In this document: one piece after another, positions 35,013 through 43,376 of the stretch
Layout: each line of letters begins with the position of its first letter
How positions within the stretch are numbered: the first letter of the stretch is position 1
NCBI GenBank assembly: GCA_938017975.1
Contig: CALIKQ010000055.1
Coordinates: 1-46,775, forward strand
Direction: 5' to 3'
Length of the DNA stretch: 46,775 nt
From: an uncultured Pseudomonadales bacterium
Lineage (GTDB): Bacteria > Pseudomonadota > Gammaproteobacteria > Pseudomonadales > Azotimanducaceae
Translations under genes and position numbers: made by a program
The notes under the pieces: generated by a model
What the model was told of the DNA's origin: nothing
The model's database searches: none
Seen by the model: only the letters and a program-made list of their open reading frames with translations

Positions 35013-35045
35013 GTTCTAGAGAGATTTCTCTTTAAAGATTAGAAC
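35013..35045. promoter_or_regulatory. nested hairpin upstream of the MttB-family gene
   Basis: GTTCTA (35013-35018) pairs with TAGAAC (35040-35045), and AGAGA can pair with TCTCT inside it. On the minus strand it falls about 75 bases before the methyltransferase start, in the presumed leader or promoter. It matches no riboswitch that I recognise. It might be a regulator site or a leader structure. Confidence 0.35.
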
Positions 35046-35262
35046 TTTTCCGGCCTTCCAAAGCGCGAGCGTAACCCATTTATTCTCGGTCAGCTATCAT
35101 TAAATTTAGGTGCCTTTTAGCCCTTTAAAAACGGGCTTTTAGCAGTATTGAGACCGCTGTTTGAAGCGCTTATTCATACGAATTTCATGCAATCTTTGGC
35201 GCTTTGATCTCGAGTGGTCATTCAAATGACAATCCAAAATTACCAAAATTAAAGGGAGGTGA

Positions 35263-35286
35263 ATGACCGAACAAAACGAGACTTGA
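35263..35286 (+). other. possible seven-codon leader ORF with a strong ribosome binding site
   Basis: ATG at 35263 is preceded by AAAGGGAGGTGA, one of the best Shine-Dalgarno sequences in the window. It encodes only MTEQNET before a TGA at 35284. Directly after it lies a 42-nt imperfect hairpin. It could be a leader peptide upstream of the amidohydrolase at 35558 or the dead start of a lost gene. Confidence 0.3.
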
Positions 35287-35288
35287 TC

Positions 35289-35330
35289 AGTTGCCGCTCA
35301 CAACGCGATAAAATTGCGGTGTTGGCAACT
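35289..35330 (+). promoter_or_regulatory. long imperfect hairpin after the mini-ORF
   Basis: AGTTGCC (35289-35295) pairs with GGCAACT (35324-35330). Inside, ACA and CGC (35300-35306) pair with GCG and TGT (35316-35322) around one mismatch, leaving a 9-nt loop. It starts two bases after the TGA of the mini-ORF, on the plus strand, about 230 bp before the amidohydrolase start. It could be an RNA leader structure or a DNA-binding site; no known family is recognised. Confidence 0.4.
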
Positions 35331-35557
35331 TGGTTTCAAGGTCACGCCAGCGTGCAGCGCTTGAGCAAGCACTCAGCAAACAGTTCTATTTGCTGAATGT
35401 GTCAATAAGGCTGACAGTGCGAGGCGCAAGCCTGCACGGACACTGTTAGTCTCGTCGACTCTCCTCGACATTAGAATTTCCAATTTTTGCTGGGGATTGA
35501 CAACAACCGGTGATCATTTGACGATGAGACCAACACCTTCTTTATCGGAGAATGAAA

Positions 35558-36745
35558 ATGACTTACGTCACTGACCGTGCGGTTCATGACGCAGATGCGC
35601 ATGTTATGGAATTGCCGCAGAAGATTCTCGATTATCTCCCCAAAAAACAGATTCAAGCATTTACTGAAAAAGCGAACAAACCAGTCACAGTCAGCGATGA
35701 CTTAGAGCGTGCCATCGCCCTCCAGGCCGACGCAAGCTTTAGGGCCGACGATGAATCGCAGCTGATGCTGCGAAAAAATCACTTAGCGCTAGGCGCTTTT
35801 ATTCCAGAGGACCGAATTAAAACCCTCGATCTATTGGGTTTCAAAAGTCAGCTCATTTTTACCACCGCTGCGCTTGGAAATTTTGGGCTCGATGAAAGGG
35901 ACCCAAAACTTGCGCAGGCCGCCGCCCGAGCGCACAACGCGATGAATACCGATTTTTGTGCCGTTGATGAAAGACTGCTTGCCACCGGCTACGTCCCGCT
36001 GAGTGACCTGACGGCTGCACCCAAGATTGCCGAAGCAGCGATCGCCATGGGTTGCAAGGGCCTGGTGATTCCTTCAGCCTGCCCCGCAAACCATAGCCCC
36101 AGCCATCAAGCATTGGATCGACTTTGGGCGATTGCCAGCGAGGCTGAGATTCCGATTCTGTTTCACGTAGGCGGCGAGGAGAAGATGGCGGCTGCCTATG
36201 CAAACAACGGCGGCGAGAAAGTACTCGATTTTCATGGCGGAGATGAGAATTTTACAGGGCTTTCTTTCATGGCGATTCCTCTCGCGATTTGGCAAACCAT
36301 GACCGCACTCATTTTTGATGGCGTGCTTGAGCGGTTCCCAACGCTGCGATTCGGGGCCATAGAACTTGGCGCCGCTTGGTTACCAAGCTGGCTAAAAACC
36401 ATGGACGCTGGCTTCGCAGCTTTCAAGAAAGGAGAGACGCGACTTCAAAAACTCTCTCTTCTGCCCAGTGAGTATGCCCGTCGGCAACTTCGCGTCACGC
36501 CTTACAGCCACGAGCCTACACAATGGATTCTCAACCAGAGCGACCCATCTATGCTGCTATTTTCATCCGACTTCCCTCACGTCGAAGGTGGGCGAAATCC
36601 TTTAAAGCGATTTGAAGACCAACTGCATGATGTTACCGAGGCCAATAAAGATCGCTTTTATCGAGATAATTTTGTGGATCTGATGGGAGAAGGGCTCGCG
36701 CCCCATCTTCGGCACACTAACCCTCAACCAACAACGCAGCATTGA
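35558..36745 (+). CDS. amidohydrolase-family metal-dependent hydrolase (amidohydrolase 2 type)
   Basis: 395 residues from the ATG at 35558, chosen over the ATG at 35552 because CGGAG then sits seven bases upstream. The N-terminal 'VHDADAHVMELPQ' carries the metal-binding DxH pattern. 'IPILFHVGGEEK' in the middle and 'LLFSSDFPHVEGGRNPLKRFE' near the C-terminus provide the further His and Asp expected in ACMSD-like amidohydrolases. The reaction may be a decarboxylation or C-C/C-N hydrolysis; the substrate is unknown. It is followed 38 bp later by the kinase-like gene, so the two probably form an operon. Confidence 0.9.
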   Translation: MTYVTDRAVHDADAHVMELPQKILDYLPKKQIQAFTEKANKPVTVSDDLERAIALQADASFRADDESQLMLRKNHLALGAFIPEDRIKTLDLLGFKSQLIFTTAALGNFGLDERDPKLAQAAARAHNAMNTDFCAVDERLLATGYVPLSDLTAAPKIAEAAIAMGCKGLVIPSACPANHSPSHQALDRLWAIASEAEIPILFHVGGEEKMAAAYANNGGEKVLDFHGGDENFTGLSFMAIPLAIWQTMTALIFDGVLERFPTLRFGAIELGAAWLPSWLKTMDAGFAAFKKGETRLQKLSLLPSEYARRQLRVTPYSHEPTQWILNQSDPSMLLFSSDFPHVEGGRNPLKRFEDQLHDVTEANKDRFYRDNFVDLMGEGLAPHLRHTNPQPTTQH

Positions 36746-36783
36746 ATCAGCGCCGCGAAACTTAAATTTTAGGGAGTCTAACC

Positions 36784-37878
36784 ATGAGCAACTTTCCACA
36801 AGCACCGGATGACATCACCTGCGAATGGTTAACAACAATACTGCGAGACAGTCACGCGCTGAGTGACGAGGGTCAAGTAGAAGCTTTCTCATCGATTTAT
36901 ATCGGTGGCGGCGTTGGACTGCTCGGCATGGTGATCCGAGTTTTTCTCAACTACAACCAAGACCTCACAGGTCCAGAATCTCTGGTAATCAAATTTGCTC
37001 ACCACCAGCCGGAGAATCGACAAATTGCCAACAACACCAGGCTTTACGAGCGGGAAGTAACCTTCTTCAACGAGATTGCTCCCGATCTCACCATTGCGAT
37101 GCCGAAATGTCACTTCGCTGCCTATGACGAGGCATCCGGGGGCAATGTTGTCGTTCTTGAGGATCTCTGTGACTACGCACTGGGTGATCAAATCGGGGGA
37201 ATTTCCGCCGATCAAGCAAGGATGGTGATTGAGAGCCTTACGCCTCTGCACGCCAAATTTTGGGATCGGGGCGAGACTGCATTCCCCGAGATGTTTCGAA
37301 TCGACTCTGACGATTTTATCAACCGTTCCACTCCCGGATTTCTCGGAAGCTGGGAGAGCGCCCTCGAGAGATTCCCAGATTTTTTCCCGGATCCATTAGT
37401 CGATGCCCTACCTCAGTATGTCAGCGGTTTAAACAATATCTACAAAGATATGGGGAACCGAACACTCACCGTCATTCATGGCGATGTCCGAATGGATAAC
37501 GCGCTATTTGGCGGTAGCAAGCCAGAGCTTCTGCCCGTTGTACTCATCGACTGGCAAAATGTCATGATCTCCAATCCTTTGTATGATCTTGCTTGGATGA
37601 CAGCAACGAGCATGACCGTCGCGACGCGGAGAGCCTGCGAAAAAGACCTGCTCAATCATTATGTCGCCTGCCTGCAGAAATCTGGCGTTGAACAATACAC
37701 GCTCAAACAATGTGAACAAGACTACGATATTGCACTGCTGTTCATTCTCCACTTCACAATACTGATTGCTGGCGCGTTCGATATCAGCGAAGAGAAAGGA
37801 AGAACTCTTGCAGAGACTGGCTTGCAACGGTCCATCGCCGCGGCTCTAGATCGCGATTGCTTGAGTTTAATCCGCTGA
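36784..37878 (+). CDS. aminoglycoside-phosphotransferase-fold kinase (ecdysteroid kinase-like)
   Basis: 364 residues of the protein-kinase-like fold. The N-lobe has 'YIGGGVGLLGMVIRVFLNY' and 'LVIKFAHHQPENRQIA' (the ATP-binding Lys). The catalytic loop is 'TVIHGDVRMDNALFG' and the metal-binding Asp follows in 'PVVLIDWQNVMISNPLYDLAWM'. This HGDxxxxN...DW pattern defines the APH/choline kinase/EcKL superfamily; similarity to DUF1679/ecdysteroid kinase-like proteins is suggested. It would phosphorylate a small hydroxylated molecule in the cytoplasm. The substrate is unknown. Its start has a run resembling GGGAG shortly upstream. Confidence 0.88.
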   Translation: MSNFPQAPDDITCEWLTTILRDSHALSDEGQVEAFSSIYIGGGVGLLGMVIRVFLNYNQDLTGPESLVIKFAHHQPENRQIANNTRLYEREVTFFNEIAPDLTIAMPKCHFAAYDEASGGNVVVLEDLCDYALGDQIGGISADQARMVIESLTPLHAKFWDRGETAFPEMFRIDSDDFINRSTPGFLGSWESALERFPDFFPDPLVDALPQYVSGLNNIYKDMGNRTLTVIHGDVRMDNALFGGSKPELLPVVLIDWQNVMISNPLYDLAWMTATSMTVATRRACEKDLLNHYVACLQKSGVEQYTLKQCEQDYDIALLFILHFTILIAGAFDISEEKGRTLAETGLQRSIAAALDRDCLSLIR

Positions 37879-38578
37879 GCCCGCACCTTCCCTGGAAGCA
37901 CTGACAACACTGCAGGACTACTCGATTTTGTTCCCGAACTGAATTTTATCCGGCAAGACCCGACGCGCTCATCCGGAGAAGCTGTGATTCGTTTTGGACG
38001 CGCCTTTACCATCAACAATGCCTCGTCATTCAGATGACGCTCCGATCGATGCATCATTGTTGTGGCGAACACTTCAGAACGATCGTTGATCTGTCGAGAA
38101 CTAAAATCGCTTTGACATCCAAGCGCCGAGACAGCGCCTTCTGATTTCATTGGCCGTGGTCTTGTTTTCCTAACGCAGGTCGCAGATCATCTTGGTACAC
38201 TGACTGGAAAATTGAAAAATAAAAGCGAAACTTCCGCTGCTTCTTATGAGGCACTGCGTGCTGAGACGCTTTGAATGGAGCACTTCGAATAGAGCGCTTT
38301 AAATAGAACGCCTCGAATAGAGCGCCTCGAATGGAGCGCCTTGAATAGAGCGCCTTGAATACCTATCGGGTGATTCAGGCCCGATGAGTCTGAGAAATCA
38401 TACAACGCATTACTGAGGCCCAGAGATGAACCCAGGGTGACCCCACTTAAGCGCGACATTGTTCTTGCGGGGGGACACACCTATTGCACACCATTCGATT
38501 ATGGACAACCATCTCGCCCAGCGCGTTGGCATATGATAAACACCATTTAAGAAACTTAACCCAAAGAGGAAAATCCCT
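37879..38578. other. 700-bp intergenic region with a tandem repeat, no convincing gene
   Basis: No open frame here resembles a protein family. Minus-strand frames at 37722-38150 and 38244-38480 overlap the kinase gene or the tandem repeat and are not called. The stretch holds the 14-bp repeat at 38266-38363. An AAAGAGGAAAA ribosome binding site precedes the SDR start at 38579. A plus-strand stretch around 37910-38020 gives a faintly protein-like open run, but with stops and no family match. Confidence 0.5.
38266..38363. repeat. 14-bp tandem repeat, seven copies
   Basis: Seven consecutive 14-bp units, consensus GCGCCTTGAATAGA with one to four changes per copy: ACGCTTTGAATGGA, GCACTTCGAATAGA, GCGCTTTAAATAGA, ACGCCTCGAATAGA, GCGCCTCGAATGGA, GCGCCTTGAATAGA, GCGCCTTGAATACC. 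The unit is not a multiple of three, so it is unlikely to be coding. The copies differ mostly at transitions, suggesting an old expansion. Confidence 0.9.
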
Positions 38579-39649
38579 ATGGCACCAATACCACAAGGCG
38601 GAACAGTCGCAGTAACCGGTAGCGCGGGTTTCATCGGTGGTTGGGTTGTAAGGCTGCTACTCGATGAGGGCTATCGCGTGCGTGCCTGTGTTCGAGATAC
38701 GAACGATGACAGCAAAACAAATTTTTTGAAGTCGATGCCTGGATATGCCTCCGGTCGTCTCACGCTGCATGCCGCGAACCTGGACGAGCCCGGATGTTTC
38801 GACGAGATATTCAAGGGCTGTCACGGCGTCGCACACTTGTCCCATGTCTCAACTTACGATGATCAAGACTATGTCAGAGAAGTCTGTGATCACATCATCA
38901 ACAGTGTGAACCAATCTGAAACGGTTAATCGCGTGGTGGTCACATCAAGTATTGCAGCGGTGATTTCCGAACAGGATATCCAAGAGCTTGTTCGGCGGCC
39001 TGTTCTTTATGAAGATCGCTATCCTGATGAGCAGAATCCCAGACGCTCCCCAGAGCGTGGGCAAGGTTATTCGATGGGCAAAGTGCTCGCAGAGAGAGTA
39101 TTTGCCGAAGCGGCAGAAGCAAGTGGTCGCTGGGATGCGATCACCTGCTGTCCAGGTGACAATGTGGGTCCAATCCTCTCCCCGCACCAAAAAAACGGAG
39201 GTCCCTGGCAGCATCACGTTGAAACCATGTTGCTGGGAGAATATACGCAAAACGTCATTGGCGCCTATCGCGCTTGGTTCACAGTCGACGTGCGAGATAC
39301 CGCGGAAGCCCACATTCGAATGCTTGAAAGCGTCAACGTTGTCAATGGTGAACGCTTCATTGCTTGGTCAACCGATACCCGAAACGTCGAGGATGTCTGC
39401 GCCAGTATCGATCGTCTTCTTCCTGAACTCGGCTTCGCAGGGGCGACGCTTCACGACCCCCTTCCAGAGAAGGTCAAGGCTAAAGAAGCGATGTACCGAG
39501 CGATCTGGGGAGGTTGTGAATTACGGAACGACCGGATCAGAGAGACCCTCGGTATGGAATTCCGGCCGCTCGACGTCTCGATTCGCGATTGTGTAGAGTC
39601 GCTGATGTCAATCGCTGGCGTCGAGCCGGTGCGCGGCGCGTTGGAGTGA
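38579..39649 (+). CDS. NAD(P)-dependent epimerase/dehydratase-family reductase (extended SDR, dihydroflavonol reductase-like)
   Basis: 356 residues. The Rossmann motif 'VTGSAGFIGGWVVRLLLDEGYRVRACVRD' (12-40) is typical of dihydroflavonol 4-reductase and cinnamoyl-CoA reductase-like extended SDRs. The catalytic Ser is near 123-124 ('VVVTSSIAAV'), with Tyr164 and Lys168 in 'GYSMGKVLAE'. 'FTVDVRDTAEAHIRMLE' is the usual C-terminal motif. It would reduce a carbonyl on a small substrate with NADPH. It lies after the 14-bp tandem repeat region and probably has its own promoter. The function cannot be narrowed further. Confidence 0.9.
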   Translation: MAPIPQGGTVAVTGSAGFIGGWVVRLLLDEGYRVRACVRDTNDDSKTNFLKSMPGYASGRLTLHAANLDEPGCFDEIFKGCHGVAHLSHVSTYDDQDYVREVCDHIINSVNQSETVNRVVVTSSIAAVISEQDIQELVRRPVLYEDRYPDEQNPRRSPERGQGYSMGKVLAERVFAEAAEASGRWDAITCCPGDNVGPILSPHQKNGGPWQHHVETMLLGEYTQNVIGAYRAWFTVDVRDTAEAHIRMLESVNVVNGERFIAWSTDTRNVEDVCASIDRLLPELGFAGATLHDPLPEKVKAKEAMYRAIWGGCELRNDRIRETLGMEFRPLDVSIRDCVESLMSIAGVEPVRGALE

Positions 39650-39856
39650 AAGGTTTCTCAATTTTAGTCGCTTTAGCGCCAATCGATCCCAGACTTCCCA
39701 GGCGCGCAACCGTGTGTTCACGATCAGTTGGGATATCTGGTTTTTTCAAAATCTTTTTGAGAACTTGCCCTGGGCTTCGCGCTGAATTTCTAGGTTATGA
39801 CCATTGAGGGTTCACTCAAGGCCTCCGGTAAGGGCGGCGGCCCCCAGCATATGCCC

Positions 39857-40903
39857 TCAATTGACCGTTGGATCCGCTCCAACTTGAACCATTGTTTTGC
39901 CAAAGTTGTCACCCTTCAACATGGCAGAAAATGCCTCCGGCGCTTTCTCTAAACCCTGCCAGATATCTTCCCTAAACCCGATCAGTCCACTTTCCAGCCA
40001 AGCGCTCATCTCTCTCAAAAATTGATCCTGATAATCCTTCACGAAATTACCCACAAACAGACTGTGTATCTTCACGGACCGCTGGCTGAACACATCAGCT
40101 CCCGTCTGCTGCCAGCGCGCATGATTAGAAGCCGCGTCATCGTGGCCGTATTGAGAAATCAAACCGCAGAGACTGATTCGTGAAGACGAATTCAATAAGG
40201 GTAAAACAGCCTCAAACACAGCGCCGCCAACATTCTCAAAATAAATATCAACACCTTCGGGGCAAGCCTCGGCCAACAGCGCTTCAAAATGCTCAGCTTT
40301 CCGATTGATACAGTCATCTGCACCCAGGACTTGCCTGACATAGTCACATTTCTCGTCTGAACCAACGATGCCCACCACCCGACACCCTTTGAGTTTTGCG
40401 ATTTGTACAACGTTCTGCCCGACACCTCCGCTGGCTGCAGAAACAACGACGGTGTCCCCCGGCCTTGGCTGGCACTGCACATAAAGGCCAGCATAAGCCG
40501 TCAAACCCAACATACCGAGAACTCCAAGGGCCGTTGAGATCGGTGCGAGTGCTGGGTCAATCACCCGTGGATGCATGTAGTTGAATTCTGAGATGCCCTC
40601 CCCAACGAGACCCCACTCCTGCCATCCGCTTGTATTAAAAATGATATCGCCCTCGCGGTAGCTCGGAATGCGGCTTTTTAACACTTGAGATACCGTCCTG
40701 CCGTGACAAACCTCGCCTACGGTTTCAACGCCATTACGTCGCCGGCCCCATTGATACGGGTCTAGCGAAAGATAAATGGTCTTTACCAGCGCTTGACCCA
40801 TCTGAGGTTCTGGCACCGCTGATTGATTGAGCACAAAGTCCCCGTCGGTCGGCCAGCCCCCTAGGGGTGACCTTGCAAGATTCCAATGCTTATTGATATC
40901 CAT
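39857..40903 (-). CDS. NADP-dependent medium-chain reductase (prostaglandin reductase/leukotriene B4 dehydrogenase-like)
   Basis: A 348-residue MDR-family protein without zinc ligands. It has the N-terminal 'GQALVKTIYLSLDPYQWGRR' region and 'LTAYAGLYVQCQPRPGDTVVVSAASGGVGQNVVQIAKLKGCRVVGIVGSDEKCDYVRQVLGADDCI', a textbook nucleotide-binding segment. 'CPEGVDIYFENVGGAVFEAVLPLL' is the typical PTGR/alkenal reductase continuation. It likely reduces the double bond of an alpha,beta-unsaturated ketone or aldehyde using NADPH. It is convergent with the SDR gene (207-bp gap) and is a single gene. Confidence 0.93.
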   Translation of the reverse strand: MDINKHWNLARSPLGGWPTDGDFVLNQSAVPEPQMGQALVKTIYLSLDPYQWGRRRNGVETVGEVCHGRTVSQVLKSRIPSYREGDIIFNTSGWQEWGLVGEGISEFNYMHPRVIDPALAPISTALGVLGMLGLTAYAGLYVQCQPRPGDTVVVSAASGGVGQNVVQIAKLKGCRVVGIVGSDEKCDYVRQVLGADDCINRKAEHFEALLAEACPEGVDIYFENVGGAVFEAVLPLLNSSSRISLCGLISQYGHDDAASNHARWQQTGADVFSQRSVKIHSLFVGNFVKDYQDQFLREMSAWLESGLIGFREDIWQGLEKAPEAFSAMLKGDNFGKTMVQVGADPTVN

Positions 40904-41099
40904 ATTTTTCTGGCCCCCGAAGTTCTACTGTAATCGACACCAAGCTAGAAAGATCAGACCCCAGAGGGCATCCCGCATCGTCGCTCCGAGGATCTATTTT
41001 CTACCCGCCCCTCGATCTGCAAGCCCGCCGCCACGAGCCTATGGATGACCCAAACCTACGGTCGTGTACGACCTTTGACCAGCAGAGGTGGCAAAGCCA

Positions 41100-41876
41100 C
41101 TAAACCTCAGACTCAGAGACCGAGCTAAGGCAGTCAGGACAAATGCCATGGGTAAATCCAGTTTGGCTTTTCCGGCCTAAATAGACCTCCAAACTCTCCC
41201 ACGACTCGCCGTCCGTTTGGATGTTACGACACCAAGCACATAGCGGTAGAACCCCCTCTAATGCACTGATCTTGCTGGCAAAGGACTCAGCCATTGCAGC
41301 TTGACTTTGGGCCTCGGCCGCGGCGTTGACCCGCGCCAAGATTGCTTGGCGTCGTGCTAAGAACGTCGCATAAGACAACAACACGGCTAAAAACATCATA
41401 AAGCCATAATGCACCCAGTTAAAAACTCCCCCAAAAACTGCGCCAACCGCGACCCAGCAACCGAGCACTGTGCACGTCAATCCCATCCACCATCTTGGGG
41501 AAAGCACAAAGGCGCCGATTGAAATCAAGACCATTGCTATATTGGTTGATTGAATGTCTTGTTGCAGCAAATGCAGATGCACAAGACTGTTGAGTGCTAC
41601 GAGGAGGATCGCTCCAGCTACAAAGGGGTAGACCCAATCAATTTCGATACGGTGACCTCGGCAAATCAGTAACCCAAAGACAAACACCAGTGATGTCGCA
41701 CCTGCAAGCGTCATCATGATGGCTTGCGCCTCCCCTGATAACATCAAAAAATGGCCCAAGGTTAAGGTGGGGTACATAATGCAAAGTACCCCCAGGATAT
41801 AAGGCAATGCTGTTAAGAGCTCCCGTCGCATTTGAATGTCAGCATCGAGCGCGGCTTGAAAAGGCACGTCGGTCAT
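41100..41876 (-). CDS. membrane protein with a C-terminal Cys-rich (CxxC...CxxC) domain
   Basis: 258 residues: a membrane region of about six helices (20-172), a helical Ala/Gln-rich linker (178-205), then a compact C-terminal domain with Cys213/Cys216, His243 and Cys246/Cys249 ('LPLCAWCRNIQ' and 'GFTHGICPDCL'). That Cys domain is familiar as the tail of response regulators and sensor proteins ('LLPICxxCKKIR...HGICPxC'), where it may bind a metal. No kinase, GGDEF or receiver domain lies between the membrane part and the tail, which is unusual. A signalling or redox-sensing role is possible but unproven. A 12-bp palindrome lies 28 bp before the start. Confidence 0.75.
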   Translation of the reverse strand: MTDVPFQAALDADIQMRRELLTALPYILGVLCIMYPTLTLGHFLMLSGEAQAIMMTLAGATSLVFVFGLLICRGHRIEIDWVYPFVAGAILLVALNSLVHLHLLQQDIQSTNIAMVLISIGAFVLSPRWWMGLTCTVLGCWVAVGAVFGGVFNWVHYGFMMFLAVLLSYATFLARRQAILARVNAAAEAQSQAAMAESFASKISALEGVLPLCAWCRNIQTDGESWESLEVYLGRKSQTGFTHGICPDCLSSVSESEV

Positions 41877-42204
41877 ATCCGAGACTATGTGTGTTTCATG
41901 AGATGCTACATGTAGCCAGTTTGACCTGCGTATTGCAAGCCAGGCCTAAACCTTAGTTTGCCGCGTACCGAAGCGTCTAAATCACCAGAGCAAGCAGCGG
42001 GCAACTTTTAACGATGAGGTCGAACCTAGGATCATCAGGGTGCTTCAATGCACTGGAATGACTGGCCAAAATGACTCATCAGAAAACCTCGATGCCAAAG
42101 ATTCAGGAAGCGCTTGGGCAAACATCCCTGTCGAGGCCTGATCTTTTGCGTGAGGCCGGGCCTGTGAGATAGTAAAGCTCTGATCAAGACCGGCGAGGTA
42201 CACC
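41877..42204. other. divergent intergenic region
   Basis: 328 bp between the membrane protein (minus) and the alpha/beta hydrolase (plus). Apart from the palindrome at 41905-41916 and a GAGGT ribosome-binding sequence before 42205, I see no gene, repeat or recognisable RNA. Confidence 0.5.
41905..41916. promoter_or_regulatory. 12-bp perfect palindrome upstream of the membrane protein gene
   Basis: GCTACATGTAGC is a perfect inverted repeat 28 bp upstream of the start at 41876. It may be an operator for a dimeric regulator, but no regulator is encoded nearby. Confidence 0.35.
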
Positions 42205-43278
42205 ATGTCCAAATACGACCCCTTCAAACGAGGGCCCGATCCTGTAGGGACTCAGCAGTTCAGTTGGACCGACAGCAATCGTAACCACACGATGCCGGTT
42301 GATGTGTGGTATCCCGCAACCGAGGCGCATAAGGGACAAGATCTTGACCCAAAAACTCAAGCCGGTTTTGAAATGATTCCTGGAGCGGGCCTCTCTTATC
42401 AGCAGGCCGTAGAAAATGCAGCGCCAAAAAAAGACCGCTTTCCTTTGGTTGTTTTCTCTCATGGTTTCGGCGGGGAGAGACGCCAGTCTACGTTTTTCTG
42501 CACACATCTTGCCAGTCACGGGTACGTTGTCGCATCGATGGATCACGTCGGAAACACGACCACCGATATGCTGTCCGGCGAAGGTGCTGCAGGCGATCCT
42601 GAGGTCATCGATCGGTTCATCAAAAGCAGGCCCCTAGACGCCAGTTTTGTCATTGACGAGATGTTACGTGGCCAGTCTGGCCTTGAAGTTGACGCTGAAT
42701 CAGTCGCCATGGCCGGACACAGCTTTGGCGGATGGACCACCCTTAAGACCCTCGAAAGCGACGGTCGAATAAAAGCTGCATTACCACTGGCTCCCGCAGG
42801 CGGTAAGCTTGATCTTGATCCAGAGAATGTAATGGCGACCTCATTAAACTTTCAGTTCAAAAGATCTGTACCCACCCTTTTTATCGTCGCAGATCTTGAC
42901 TCGATTTTACCGCTCGAAGGAATGCGAGACTTGCATAGCCGACACCCAGGGCCCCACTCGACCGTTGTGCTACAAAATGCAGATCATTTTCATTTTAACG
43001 ATAACATCGAGCAAACCCACGATGGCTATCAAATGATGCTGGCCGGGATGGCCGAAGGCATGGAGGCCGAATCCCGTCATGGTTTAGAGGAGATGCTCGC
43101 AAAAATGAAACCTTCATCGGAGCTCGTCCCTGGCGCCCACGCTTACAGACTGATTAATGGCTTGGGACTTGCCCACTTTGATGCCGAACTACGAGGCGAC
43201 CCGGACGCAACTTCCATGATGCGCGGCGATCTCGTTGAAATCGCTGGGAAGCAGGGAATTCAAGTCGAATTGCTTTGA
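42205..43278 (+). CDS. alpha/beta hydrolase (platelet-activating-factor acetylhydrolase/dienelactone hydrolase-like)
   Basis: 357 residues without a signal peptide. 'RNHTMPVDVWYPATEA' at the N-terminus and 'RFPLVVFSHGFGGERRQSTFFCTHLASHGYVVASMDHVGNT' resemble PAF acetylhydrolase-type esterases. The nucleophile is Ser173 in 'VAMAGHSFGGWTTL'. A candidate Asp lies in 'TLFIVADLDSILPLEGM' and the His in 'LQNADHFHFNDN'. It is probably a cytoplasmic esterase or lipase of unknown substrate. A GAGGT site precedes the ATG. It is convergent with the protease gene. Confidence 0.9.
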   Translation: MSKYDPFKRGPDPVGTQQFSWTDSNRNHTMPVDVWYPATEAHKGQDLDPKTQAGFEMIPGAGLSYQQAVENAAPKKDRFPLVVFSHGFGGERRQSTFFCTHLASHGYVVASMDHVGNTTTDMLSGEGAAGDPEVIDRFIKSRPLDASFVIDEMLRGQSGLEVDAESVAMAGHSFGGWTTLKTLESDGRIKAALPLAPAGGKLDLDPENVMATSLNFQFKRSVPTLFIVADLDSILPLEGMRDLHSRHPGPHSTVVLQNADHFHFNDNIEQTHDGYQMMLAGMAEGMEAESRHGLEEMLAKMKPSSELVPGAHAYRLINGLGLAHFDAELRGDPDATSMMRGDLVEIAGKQGIQVELL

Positions 43279-43376
43279 GCAGCGGCGCTTCCTTGGCTCA
43301 CCCCCTCTACTGTGTGAGCATTTGATTTTCGAAGGCTTAAGGCGCTTTGAGGGTTTCGAGGCTTCGCCACCTCATG

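Larger units (their letters stand above)
34940..35557. other. divergent intergenic region between the methyltransferase operon and the amidohydrolase
   Basis: 618 bp that should hold the promoter of the long minus-strand run and that of the plus-strand amidohydrolase. It contains a nested hairpin at 35013-35045, a weak hairpin followed by T residues around 35118-35141 (AGCCC...GGGCTTTT), a strong Shine-Dalgarno-like AAAGGGAGGTGA before a seven-codon ORF at 35263-35286, and a long imperfect hairpin at 35289-35330. I recognise no known riboswitch and no regulator gene. Confidence 0.5.

Noticed and set aside
35284-35361. A second selenoprotein starting at 35263
   Set aside because: Read-through gives only 32 residues with no recognised family or redox motif around the TGA, and the hairpin's apical stem is short and mismatched.
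37900-38150. A possible remnant of a beta-ketoacyl synthase C-terminus on the plus strand (FG...NNAS-like residues), and a long minus-strand frame here
   Set aside because: The resemblance is a few residues only, with stops in frame and no start signal. The minus-strand frame is partly the antisense of the kinase gene.
38266-38363. A CRISPR array
   Set aside because: The units are 14 bp, directly adjoining, with no spacers and no cas genes nearby.
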